In this document: positions 1-5,512 of the stretch, in pieces | How positions within the stretch are numbered: position 1 is the stretch's first letter | Layout of the letters: each line of letters opens with the position of its first letter | Origin: an uncultured bacterium | GTDB lineage: Bacteria > Bacteroidota > Bacteroidia > Chitinophagales > CAIOSU01 | Length of the DNA: 5,512 nt | Assembly: GCA_903861055.1 (NCBI GenBank) | Contig: CAIOSU010000093.1 | Coordinates: 1 to 5,512 of the forward strand | Reading direction: 5' to 3' | The notes under the pieces: generated by a model | The model's database searches: none | Told to the model about the DNA's origin: nothing | What the model saw: the letters and a program-made list of their open reading frames with translations, nothing else | Made by a program: the position numbers and the translations under genes

Positions 1-566
1 ACTCCGACTCAGCGGATAAGGCCGCGCGCTTTGTGATGGTATGCAACCAGAAGAAGATTCCGCTGGTGTTTTTGCAAGATGTAACCGGGTTTATGGTTGG
101 TTCTCGTAGCGAGCACGGCGGCATTATTAAAGATGGTGCCAAGTTGGTAAATGCCATGGCCAATAGCGTGGTACCTAAGTTTACGGTAATAGTGGGCAAC
201 AGCTACGGCGCAGGCAACTACGCCATGTGCGGCAAAGCCTATGACCCGCGCCTAATGCTAGCTTGGCCATCGGCTAAAATAGCAGTAATGGGTGGTGAGC
301 AAGCGGCCAAAGTATTGTTGCAAATTGAAGTGGCATCCCTCAAGGCCAAAGGCGAGATAATAGACCCAGAGAAGGAAAAGGAACTGCTAGAGCGCATTAA
401 AGCGCACTACGACAAAACCACCACGCCATACTACAACGCTGCCCGCTTGGTGGTGGATAAGATAGTGGACCCACTGGATACCCGTAAAATACTATCCATT
501 GGCATTGAAGCCGCCAACCATGCACCGCTAACTGAGCAGTATAGGGTAGGGGTGTTGCAAACCTGA
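1..566 (+). CDS. Acyl-CoA carboxylase carboxyltransferase (beta) subunit, methylcrotonyl-CoA carboxylase-like, 5' partial
   Basis: This is the C-terminal part (187 codons plus TGA, frame from base 3) of a biotin-dependent carboxyltransferase subunit. The frame is open to the left edge, reading SDSADKAARFVMVCNQKK, so the GTG at 33 is internal and not a start. The enzyme moves carboxylate from carboxybiotin to an acyl-CoA in the cytoplasm, together with a biotin carboxylase/carrier subunit not seen here. Visible landmarks are IPLVFLQDVTGFMVG, the glycine-rich GNSYGAGNYAMCGKAYDPR stretch expected to line the CoA/oxyanion site, AVMGGEQAAKVL, and the end motif PYYNAARLVVDKIVDPLDTR. MGGEQAA and GNYAMCG follow the methylcrotonyl-CoA (or geranyl-CoA) carboxylase pattern rather than the MGAKGA pattern of propionyl-CoA carboxylase, which suggests leucine or isovalerate breakdown. 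The family usually has about 530-545 residues, so roughly two thirds is missing. The family is certain; the exact substrate is an inference from these motifs. Confidence 0.93.
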   Translation, partial: SDSADKAARFVMVCNQKKIPLVFLQDVTGFMVGSRSEHGGIIKDGAKLVNAMANSVVPKFTVIVGNSYGAGNYAMCGKAYDPRLMLAWPSAKIAVMGGEQAAKVLLQIEVASLKAKGEIIDPEKEKELLERIKAHYDKTTTPYYNAARLVVDKIVDPLDTRKILSIGIEAANHAPLTEQYRVGVLQT

Positions 567-597
567 TTTGGCTCAAATTGAATGAGCGGTAATTTTT
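567..597 (+). promoter_or_regulatory. Candidate Bacteroidota promoter (TTTG-N19-TAATTTTT)
   Basis: TTTG at 567-570 is followed after 19 bases by TAATTTTT at 590-597. This resembles the Bacteroidota primary sigma pattern (-33 TTTG, -7 TAnnTTTG), except that the last base is T instead of G. It would drive the small gene at 758 with a leader of about 155 bases. The spacer is very AT-rich, so chance matches are likely, and it competes with the candidate at 625-656. Confidence 0.2.
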
Positions 598-600
598 TTG

Positions 601-675
601 TAAAATTCTTTTTTAAATATTGGGTTTGATAATCAGTAAATTGTAAGCTAATTTTTAGTTTTTTAAAATTCTTTT
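601..675. repeat. 12-bp direct repeat TAAAATTCTTTT, two copies 63 bases apart
   Basis: TAAAATTCTTTT occurs at 601-612 and again at 664-675, each preceded by a T-run. Offset is 63 bases, near six helical turns. The two copies flank the candidate -33/-7 pair at 625-656. It may be a regulator site or simply a product of low sequence complexity; only the repetition itself is seen. Confidence 0.3.
625..656 (+). promoter_or_regulatory. Candidate Bacteroidota promoter for the small gene (TTTG-N20-TAATTTTT)
   Basis: TTTG at 625-628 is followed after 20 bases by TAATTTTT at 649-656, five of six fixed positions of TAnnTTTG. Transcription would begin near 663, giving a leader of about 95 bases before the ATG at 758. 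Spacing suits the phylum, but the AT-rich background makes this tentative. Confidence 0.28.
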
Positions 676-757
676 GGCAACTTAATGTAGTTTTTGGCAC
701 GCTACTTGATTAGTATAGGGTAAGCAAATAAATAACGAACCTCAAAAACTAAGAGCC

Positions 758-937
758 ATGTTAGAGATACTGAAAATAAACCGAATGCGTAAATTGATGA
801 AACAATACAGCGAGTTGAAAAATAAAGCTATGGATTTCATGCGCAATGGCGATTTGCAAAACTACATAGATACCTTAGCCAAGGCTAGCCGTGTTAAAAA
901 CATGTATTTGCAAACTGCTAGAGTTCACTTGTCTTAA
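758..937 (+). CDS. Small basic helical protein, 59 aa, possible DUF6435/Lacal_2735-type
   Basis: An ATG at 758 opens a 59-codon frame ending in TAA at 935-937. The protein starts MLEILKINRMRKLMKQYSEL, is rich in Lys/Arg (12) against 5 acidic residues, has 6 Met and no Cys, Pro or Trp, and has no signal peptide or membrane segment. Its heptad-like leucines suggest two short helices hinged near NGD (residues 30-32), so it is probably cytoplasmic. The pattern K-x-Y-x-x-L, then KAM, then RNGD-L-x-x-Y, recalls the small Bacteroidota family DUF6435 (Lacal_2735), whose function is unknown; this match is from memory and unconfirmed. It stands alone between an AT-rich spacer with promoter-like elements and a strong terminator directly downstream, which supports a real, separately transcribed gene. 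No Shine-Dalgarno sequence precedes the ATG, as is normal in this phylum. An in-frame ATG at residue 10 is a less likely start, because it would drop the MLEIL segment. Confidence 0.68.
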   Translation: MLEILKINRMRKLMKQYSELKNKAMDFMRNGDLQNYIDTLAKASRVKNMYLQTARVHLS

Positions 938-979
938 TGATTAGAGACTTATCATCATTTATTGGATTAATACTGTACT

Positions 980-1024
980 GAGAGGTGCCCTTTCCCCATG
1001 GAAGTTGCGCCTCTCTTTATTTTT
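980..1024 (+). terminator. Intrinsic terminator after the small gene
   Basis: GAGAGGTGC (980-988) pairs with GCGCCTCTC (1007-1015) in a 9-bp stem with one G-T wobble. A second inner stem forms inside the loop: TTTCC (991-995) with GGAAG (1000-1004) around CCAT. The T-rich tail TTTATTTTT follows at 1016-1024. It lies 43 bases after the stop codon of the 59-residue gene and insulates it from panB. Confidence 0.85.
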
Positions 1025-1156
1025 AGGTGAATTTAGCCTTGATTAATTGTCGGCTGTCAAGTCTTGAACATGGCCGAGCCTTGACTTTCTTTTTGAATTG
1101 CGCTTAGCAAATGAACGTTTTAGCCTTTTAAAACCAAGTAAATCATGCTTTTTTGC

Positions 1157-1163
1157 TAATTTG
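1157..1163 (+). promoter_or_regulatory. Weak -7-like element upstream of panB
   Basis: TAATTTG at 1157-1163 resembles the Bacteroidota -7 box TAnnTTTG but is one base short, and no TTG lies at the expected distance upstream. It sits 24 bases before the panB ATG. A promoter must exist somewhere in 1025-1187, because a terminator precedes this spacer, but none is convincing. An alternative is TTG (1098-1100), N20, TAGCCTTT (1121-1128), also a poor match. Apart from these, I see no gene or strong structure in 1025-1187. Confidence 0.15.
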
Positions 1164-1187
1164 CAAGGCAATTAAAGCCCTATCGCC

Positions 1188-2003
1188 ATGTCAGTAAGCA
1201 AACAGGTAAAACGCATTACCACCCACACCCTCCAATCGATGAAGGATAAGGGGGAAAAAATCTCGATGCTCACGGCATACGATTACTCGCTAGCCAGTAT
1301 TGTTGACGATGGAGGCATTGATGTGATATTGGTCGGTGATTCGGCCAGTAACGTAATGGCTGGGCACGAAACCACCTTGCCAATTACCCTCGACCAAATG
1401 ATATATCATGCCCAAGGGGTAGTGCGGGGGGTTAAAAAAGCTTTAGTGGTGGTCGATTTGCCATTTGGCTCATACCAAGGCAATTCACGCTTGGCATTGG
1501 AGTCCGCTATCCGTATCATGAAAGAATCGGGTGCACACGCCGTGAAGCTAGAAGGTGGGTTTGAAATTAAGGAATCCATTATTCGCATACTTACTGCAGG
1601 CATACCCGTTATGGGCCACTTGGGGCTTACGCCGCAATCCATATATAAATTTGGCACCTACACTGTTAGGGCCAAAGAAGAGGCCGAAGCGCAACGCTTG
1701 CTAGACGATGCCGCTATGTTGGAAGAAATAGGTTGTTTTGCCCTCGTAGTTGAAAAAATCCCGGCTAATCTTGCTAAAAAGGTTTCTGCCTCGGTTAAGA
1801 TACCTGTAATAGGCATTGGTGCCGGTGCAGATGTTGATGGACAAGTGCTGGTGTTACACGATATGCTGGGCATTACCCAAGAATTCCAACCGCGCTTTTT
1901 GCGCCGCTATGCTAACTTGTACGACGAAATCCGTTTAGCCGTAAACAAGTATGTAGAGGACGTAAAGCATAAGGATTTCCCTAATGAAAACGAACAGTAT
2001 TAA
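1188..2003 (+). CDS. panB: 3-methyl-2-oxobutanoate hydroxymethyltransferase (ketopantoate hydroxymethyltransferase)
   Basis: This 271-residue enzyme transfers a hydroxymethyl group from 5,10-methylene-tetrahydrofolate to 2-oxoisovalerate, forming ketopantoate, the committed step of pantothenate and CoA synthesis in the cytoplasm. The family motifs of the TIM-barrel fold are all present: TAYDYSLA (29-36), LVGDS with metal ligand Asp51, VVDLPFGSY with Asp90, VKLEGG with Lys120 and Glu122, GHLGLTPQ with His144, VVEKIP with the expected catalytic Glu189, GIGAG (209-213) and VLHD (222-225). Asp51, Asp90 and Glu189 match E. coli PanB Asp45, Asp84 and Glu181. Length agrees with E. coli PanB (264). 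The ATG at 1188 gives the usual short N-terminal tail; no Shine-Dalgarno sequence is visible. The end, DFPNENEQY, matches the common acidic tail. The next gene begins on the last base of the stop (TAATG), so translation is probably coupled. No panC, panD or panE is in the window. Confidence 0.97.
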   Translation: MSVSKQVKRITTHTLQSMKDKGEKISMLTAYDYSLASIVDDGGIDVILVGDSASNVMAGHETTLPITLDQMIYHAQGVVRGVKKALVVVDLPFGSYQGNSRLALESAIRIMKESGAHAVKLEGGFEIKESIIRILTAGIPVMGHLGLTPQSIYKFGTYTVRAKEEAEAQRLLDDAAMLEEIGCFALVVEKIPANLAKKVSASVKIPVIGIGAGADVDGQVLVLHDMLGITQEFQPRFLRRYANLYDEIRLAVNKYVEDVKHKDFPNENEQY

Positions 2004-4480
2004 TGAGGTTATTAGCCATTGTATCGCTTTTGTGCTGGTCTATAATGGCCCAAGCGCAAAGTTTCTTGCCCAATGTTAGCACTTTTAGTTGCCAGCATCG
2101 GCACCAAGCATTGCCTAATACGTTTAAATTGATGGCAGGGCAGGGTAGGAGCGATACCATTGATGTTACTCACTATACCATCAGCCTTGATATAAGTAAT
2201 TTAGCATCAAGGCAAATACGGGGTAATTGCGAATTGAAGCTGGTTTCATTAATTAATAATCTTACCCAAATTGATCTTGACCTTAAAGCCCTTTCGGTTG
2301 ATTCGGTTAAAGTAAGTGGGGTTAATCGCAGCTTTACTCATGTGGGTGAGTTGCTATCTATTGCCGTTACAGGTTTAAATACCAACGACACTGCCACCGT
2401 AACTGTTTACTATGGTGGTACGCCAGTAACTGACCCATCTGGTTTTGGAGGCTTTTATATGACTAATACCTATGCCTATAACATTGGCGTAGCCTTTGCC
2501 GACAACCCGCACAACTACGGCCGTGTGTGGTTTCCTTGTGTCGACAATTTTGTAGATAGGGCTACTTACGAAACCTATATTACCACTGCCAATGGCGATA
2601 AAGCCTTTTGTGGAGGTTTATTGATTGATAGCACTGTTGCAGGTGCTACAACTATTTGGCATTGGAAATTGGATGAAGACATCCCTACCTATTTAGCATC
2701 GGTAGCCGTATCAAACTATACCAGTATTAGCTACACCTATAATGGCATTAATGCCAATTTCCCGGTTGTGCTAGCGGTTCGCCCAACCGATTCGGCCAGG
2801 ATAAGTCAGGTTTTCGCCAAATTGCCCAATGCCATAGGTGCTTACGAAACACGATGGGGTGCGCAGCCATTTAGCCGCGTGGGGTATGCTATGGTGCCTT
2901 TTAATGGTGGTGCAATGGAGCATGCCACCAACATTGCCTTCCCAGCCAGCACACAGCCGGGCATAGCCAGCGAACTTTTAATGGCACATGAACTGGGCCA
3001 CCATTGGTTTGGCGACTGGGTAACTTGCGAAACTGCTGAAGATATGTGGCTAAATGAAGGTTGGGCAAGCTATTGCGAGAAGATTTATTTAGAGGCCGTG
3101 TATAGCAAAGAAGCCTATACCAAAGAAGTGCGCAGCAATCATGCCGAAGTTATCCGGTTGGCGCACATACGCGATGGTGGATATTACCCCGTTTCTGGTA
3201 TTGGGCACGATTTAACATACTCAACCCACGTGTACGACAAAGGTGCCGATGTAGCGCATACCTTGCGCGGTTATATGGGCGATAGTTTGTTTTTTGAGTG
3301 CATTGGTAGCTACTTGTCTGCATATAGCTTTAATCACGCTAGTAGCCAAAATTTTAGGGACCATTTAACGCAATGTTCGGGCATCAACCTAACCCCATTT
3401 TTTGATAACTGGGTGTTTGGCACGGGCTTTACCCATTTTAGTATCGATACCGTAAATATTACTCCAGCGGGTGTTTCGGGATATAGTGTTACCGTTGAAA
3501 TAAGGCAACTGATAAAAGAGGCCAGTGCACTTTATACTAACGTGCCTGTTGATGTTACGTACTTTGGCACGCAAGGGCAAACCTTTACCCAACGGGTATT
3601 AATGGGTGGCAGTTGTGGTACCTATACCAATACTTTGGCTTTTGAGCCCGTTTTTGTTGCCTTAGACATTAATGAAAAAATAAGCGATGCGATTACCGAT
3701 AAGTACTTGGTGGTGAATAGCATAGGCTCTTATGACTTTGAAGAAGCGCGAATGACCATTGATGTAGGCCAAATTAACGATAGCGCGCTTATTCGCGTAG
3801 AGCACCATTGGGTAGGTCCTGTGGTATGGAATTCTTTGCCTGCAAACTTACACGTGTCGCCTGATAGGTACTATACCTTTGATGGTGTTTGGTCCGCAGA
3901 CTTTGCCGCAACAGCGGTTTTCGATTATAATGGCTCAACTAGTACCTCAGCGGGGTATTTGGATAACGGATTGATTACCAATAGAGAAGACAGCCTGGTG
4001 CTGCTATATCGCCCCTACGGTAAGGCTGATTGGGTGATTTACGCTGACGCCCAGTTTAATTACTTGAACAACCAAAACGATAAGCGTGGAAAGGTTACCA
4101 TTAATAACCTAAAGCAGGGCGATTACACACTGGCTATTTATGATGCTACCCGTTTGGCGCAACCCAACAACCCTGATGCTACTCAGTGCCAAGAGTTGGG
4201 TACGGCCGTTAACGAGATAGCTCCCAAAAAGAATTTTGTAGTATACCCCAACCCCACCAAAGATACTTTTACAGTGGAGTTTAATAAAAGCATCAAGCCG
4301 CCACATATGGCCGAGGTATTCGACATGGCAGGAAACGTGGTTGTTAAAAAGATATTCTCCGCACCTTTCAATGCCCCGTGGGTGGTAAATACTAGCGAGT
4401 GGGCAAAAGGAACATATATCATCAAGGTTACTTTGATGGATGACATTGTTCAAACACAAAAATTGATTAAAACAGAATAA
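2003..4480 (+). CDS. Secreted M1-family zinc metallopeptidase with T9SS type A sorting domain
   Basis: This 825-residue exported peptidase is predicted to remove N-terminal amino acids from peptides outside the cell or at its surface. Order: Sec signal peptide (1-18; hydrophobic LLAIVSLLCWSIM, cleavage after AQA; Cys11 is not in a lipobox); M1 N-terminal beta domain (about 50-235, from DVTHYTISLDI); gluzincin catalytic domain (about 240-472). The catalytic domain has GAMEH (303-307, in place of the classical GAMEN), HELGH (329-333) with general base Glu330, and NEGWASY with third zinc ligand Glu352, giving an exact HExxH-x18-E. Tyr411 in VYDKGA is the expected transition-state tyrosine. FFDNWVFGTGF (about 466-476) closes this domain. 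Residues 477-735 look beta-rich and are not assigned; the usual M1 helical C-terminal domain is not evident. The T9SS type A domain spans about 744-825 (YPNPT at 748-752, MAGN, KGTYIIKV, ending QKLIKTE). The start overlaps the panB stop by one base and is required by the signal peptide. Peptide preference cannot be read from the sequence. Confidence 0.94.
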   Translation: MRLLAIVSLLCWSIMAQAQSFLPNVSTFSCQHRHQALPNTFKLMAGQGRSDTIDVTHYTISLDISNLASRQIRGNCELKLVSLINNLTQIDLDLKALSVDSVKVSGVNRSFTHVGELLSIAVTGLNTNDTATVTVYYGGTPVTDPSGFGGFYMTNTYAYNIGVAFADNPHNYGRVWFPCVDNFVDRATYETYITTANGDKAFCGGLLIDSTVAGATTIWHWKLDEDIPTYLASVAVSNYTSISYTYNGINANFPVVLAVRPTDSARISQVFAKLPNAIGAYETRWGAQPFSRVGYAMVPFNGGAMEHATNIAFPASTQPGIASELLMAHELGHHWFGDWVTCETAEDMWLNEGWASYCEKIYLEAVYSKEAYTKEVRSNHAEVIRLAHIRDGGYYPVSGIGHDLTYSTHVYDKGADVAHTLRGYMGDSLFFECIGSYLSAYSFNHASSQNFRDHLTQCSGINLTPFFDNWVFGTGFTHFSIDTVNITPAGVSGYSVTVEIRQLIKEASALYTNVPVDVTYFGTQGQTFTQRVLMGGSCGTYTNTLAFEPVFVALDINEKISDAITDKYLVVNSIGSYDFEEARMTIDVGQINDSALIRVEHHWVGPVVWNSLPANLHVSPDRYYTFDGVWSADFAATAVFDYNGSTSTSAGYLDNGLITNREDSLVLLYRPYGKADWVIYADAQFNYLNNQNDKRGKVTINNLKQGDYTLAIYDATRLAQPNNPDATQCQELGTAVNEIAPKKNFVVYPNPTKDTFTVEFNKSIKPPHMAEVFDMAGNVVVKKIFSAPFNAPWVVNTSEWAKGTYIIKVTLMDDIVQTQKLIKTE

Positions 4481-4489
4481 CGACATAGT

Positions 4490-5380
4490 ATGCAACAAGT
4501 AACCGTAATAGGAGCAGGTACCATGGGCAATGGCATTGCCCACGTTTTTGCCCAAAGTGGATTTAAAGTATCGTTGGTTGATGTGAGCGCACCAGCTTTG
4601 GAAAAAGCACTGGCTACCATTGGCAAAAACCTAGACCGTATGGTTACCAAAGAAACCATAACCGCCGACGACAAAGCCCAAACGCTAAGCAACATCGCAA
4701 CCTACACCAGCCTTGCAGAGGGTGCTAAAGGCAGCGGACTGATTGTGGAAGCTGCTACCGAAAACATCGACTTAAAGCTGAAGATATTTAAGCAAATGGA
4801 TGAGGTGGCCGATGCTGATGCGATATTAGCTAGCAATACTTCCTCTATTTCAATCACTAAATTAGGTAGCGTTACACAACGACCTGATAAAGTGATTGGT
4901 ATGCATTTTATGAATCCTGTGCCAGTAATGAAATTGGTAGAGGTTATTCGAGGCTATGCTACTACCGATGAGGTAACTGGCACCATTATGGAGCTATCGA
5001 AAAAACTAGGCAAAGTACCTACCGAAGTAAACGATTATCCTGGTTTTGTGGCCAACCGTATATTGATGCCGATGATAAACGAGGCTATCATTTCGTTGCA
5101 CGAAGGGGTGGCTGGTGTAATGGAGATTGATACCGTAATGAAGCTTGGCATGGCGCATCCAATGGGGCCTCTTCAGTTGGCCGATTTTATTGGCTTGGAT
5201 GTATGTTTGGCCATTATGCGTGTATTGCACGATGGTTTGGGTAATCCCAAATATGCCCCTTGCCCGTTGTTGGTTAATATGGTAACTGCTGGTAAGTTGG
5301 GCGCTAAATCTGGTGAAGGTTTCTACACTTATATACCGGGCAGCAAAGAGTTAGTGCTAGCACCGGGGTTCAGGAAGTAG
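4490..5380 (+). CDS. 3-hydroxybutyryl-CoA dehydrogenase (3-hydroxyacyl-CoA dehydrogenase family)
   Basis: This 296-residue cytoplasmic enzyme interconverts 3-hydroxyacyl-CoA (typically 3-hydroxybutyryl-CoA) and the 3-keto form using NAD(P). It works in fatty-acid or amino-acid breakdown, or in reverse in butyrate or polyhydroxybutyrate routes. The N-terminal Rossmann fold has GAGTMG (8-13), with Asp31 at the end of the second strand favouring NAD. The catalytic set is complete: Ser118 in ASNTSS, His139 in GMHFMNPVPVM, Glu151, and Asn189 in FVANR. Their spacing equals Ser137, His158, Glu170 and Asn208 of human short-chain HAD. The C-terminal helical domain has MKLGMAHPMGPLQLADFIGLD (217-237) and ends with KLGAKSGEGFYTY (269-281). 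Stand-alone length (about 280-300) argues against the fused enoyl-CoA hydratase type. It starts 9 bases after the peptidase stop, so it is probably the last gene of the panB-peptidase unit, and a terminator follows. The genes fadB2, hbd and paaH all share this fold, so I give no symbol. Confidence 0.95.
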   Translation: MQQVTVIGAGTMGNGIAHVFAQSGFKVSLVDVSAPALEKALATIGKNLDRMVTKETITADDKAQTLSNIATYTSLAEGAKGSGLIVEAATENIDLKLKIFKQMDEVADADAILASNTSSISITKLGSVTQRPDKVIGMHFMNPVPVMKLVEVIRGYATTDEVTGTIMELSKKLGKVPTEVNDYPGFVANRILMPMINEAIISLHEGVAGVMEIDTVMKLGMAHPMGPLQLADFIGLDVCLAIMRVLHDGLGNPKYAPCPLLVNMVTAGKLGAKSGEGFYTYIPGSKELVLAPGFRK

Positions 5381-5429
5381 TTATTGATGCTTATTGTTTC
5401 GTTAAATTGCATTGTCTCGCATTAAGTCT

Positions 5430-5464
5430 AAAGGCCAAAAGGTATAACCTCTTTGGCCTTTTTT
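5430..5464 (+). terminator. Strong intrinsic terminator ending the panB-peptidase-dehydrogenase unit
   Basis: AAAGGCCAAAAGG (5430-5442) pairs with CCTCTTTGGCCTTT (5448-5461), with only C5451 bulged, closing a TATAA loop. The T-run TTTTTT covers 5459-5464, partly as the base of the stem. It lies about 50 bases after the dehydrogenase stop codon. The preceding A-run is short, so it is mainly a + strand terminator. Confidence 0.9.
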
Positions 5465-5473
5465 AATGCTACC

Positions 5474-5504
5474 TTGCAAATCTTAATTATTAATCGTAAT
5501 TTTA
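5474..5504 (+). promoter_or_regulatory. Candidate promoter of a gene beyond the right edge (TTG-N20-TAATTTTA)
   Basis: TTG at 5474-5476 is followed after 20 bases by TAATTTTA at 5497-5504, which fits five of six fixed positions of the Bacteroidota -7 box TAnnTTTG. It lies directly after the operon terminator, where a new transcript would begin. The inverted repeat at 5489-5512 covers the whole -7 element. Confidence 0.4.
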
Positions 5505-5512
5505 CGATTAAT
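5489..5512. repeat. Perfect inverted repeat, probable operator
   Basis: ATTAATCGTAA (5489-5499) and TTACGATTAAT (5502-5512) are exact reverse complements separated by TT. The arms run to the last base of the window, so the repeat may be longer. Without a GC-rich stem or a T-run it does not look like a terminator; its size and symmetry suit a site for a dimeric helix-turn-helix regulator. The position over a -7-like box suggests repression. The core ATCGTAA-TTACGAT recalls operators of autoregulated ArsR-like genes, which is a guess from memory, since the downstream gene is not visible. Confidence 0.6.

Noticed and set aside
33..566. Reading the first gene as a complete 177-residue protein from the GTG at 33
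   Set aside because: The same frame continues unbroken to the left edge and encodes carboxyltransferase sequence (DSADKAARF) upstream of that codon, so the gene is cut by the window.
431..700. 89-codon frame on the - strand over the end of the carboxylase gene and the following spacer
   Set aside because: Half is antisense to the carboxyltransferase and half is AT-rich spacer giving Lys/Phe-rich low-complexity protein; no motif supports it.
998..1030. Ten-codon ORF (MEVAPLFIFR) beginning in the terminator loop
   Set aside because: It runs through the stem and T-run of a good terminator, is very short and has no context that suggests a leader peptide.
1035..1085. Repeated AGCCTTGA (1035 and 1077) and a GTCAAG/CTTGAC inverted pair (1056-1061 and 1080-1085) upstream of panB
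   Set aside because: Only 6-8 bases long with unequal spacing; this could be an operator but is within chance expectation for this length of spacer.
2003..2056. Lipoprotein signal because of Cys11 in the peptidase leader
   Set aside because: The residues before Cys11 (SLL) do not form a lipobox, the Cys lies in the middle of the hydrophobic core, and a clear AQA cleavage site follows.
4109..4555. 148-codon frame on the - strand across the end of the peptidase and start of the dehydrogenase
   Set aside because: It lies antisense to two well-supported genes, crosses their junction, has a Cys/His-rich composition without a recognisable domain, and is best explained as a shadow of their codon use.
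1..5512. Mobile elements, CRISPR arrays, tRNA or rRNA genes, phage or defence genes
   Set aside because: No transposase or integrase sequence, spaced repeat array, RNA gene structure or defence domain is visible; the genes look like core metabolism plus one secreted peptidase.

Overview
The window looks like ordinary chromosomal DNA of a member of the Bacteroidota. The main evidence is the secreted M1 peptidase, which ends in a type IX secretion (T9SS) type A sorting domain, a system essentially confined to that phylum. Supporting signs are the lack of Shine-Dalgarno sequences before the starts and promoter-like TTTG / TAnnTTT pairs of the Bacteroidota type. I cannot place it more precisely. 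All recognised genes are on the + strand.

Layout: (1) 1-566, the C-terminal third of a biotin-dependent acyl-CoA carboxylase carboxyltransferase (beta) subunit of the methylcrotonyl-CoA carboxylase-like type, cut by the window edge. (2) 567-757, an AT-rich spacer with candidate promoter elements and a 12-bp direct repeat. (3) 758-937, a 59-residue basic helical protein, possibly of the DUF6435/Lacal_2735 type, followed by a clear intrinsic terminator at 980-1024. (4) 1025-1187, a spacer with no gene. (5) 1188-5380, a tight three-gene unit: panB (ketopantoate hydroxymethyltransferase), a secreted M1 zinc metallopeptidase starting on the last base of the panB stop codon (TAATG), and a 3-hydroxybutyryl-CoA dehydrogenase 9 bases further on. 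It ends at a strong intrinsic terminator, 5430-5464. (6) 5465-5512, the start of the next intergenic region, carrying a perfect 11-bp-arm inverted repeat laid over a candidate -7 box and running exactly to the window edge.

How they fit together: three of the genes touch acyl-CoA chemistry (carboxylation of a branched or short acyl-CoA, 3-hydroxyacyl-CoA oxidation, and pantothenate synthesis for CoA itself). The peptidase works outside the cell or at its surface and could supply amino acids, including leucine, whose breakdown uses methylcrotonyl-CoA carboxylase. That link is an inference from context. I found no convincing new biological system here. The items most worth a second look are the edge palindrome, the small conserved-looking ORF and the panB-peptidase coupling.
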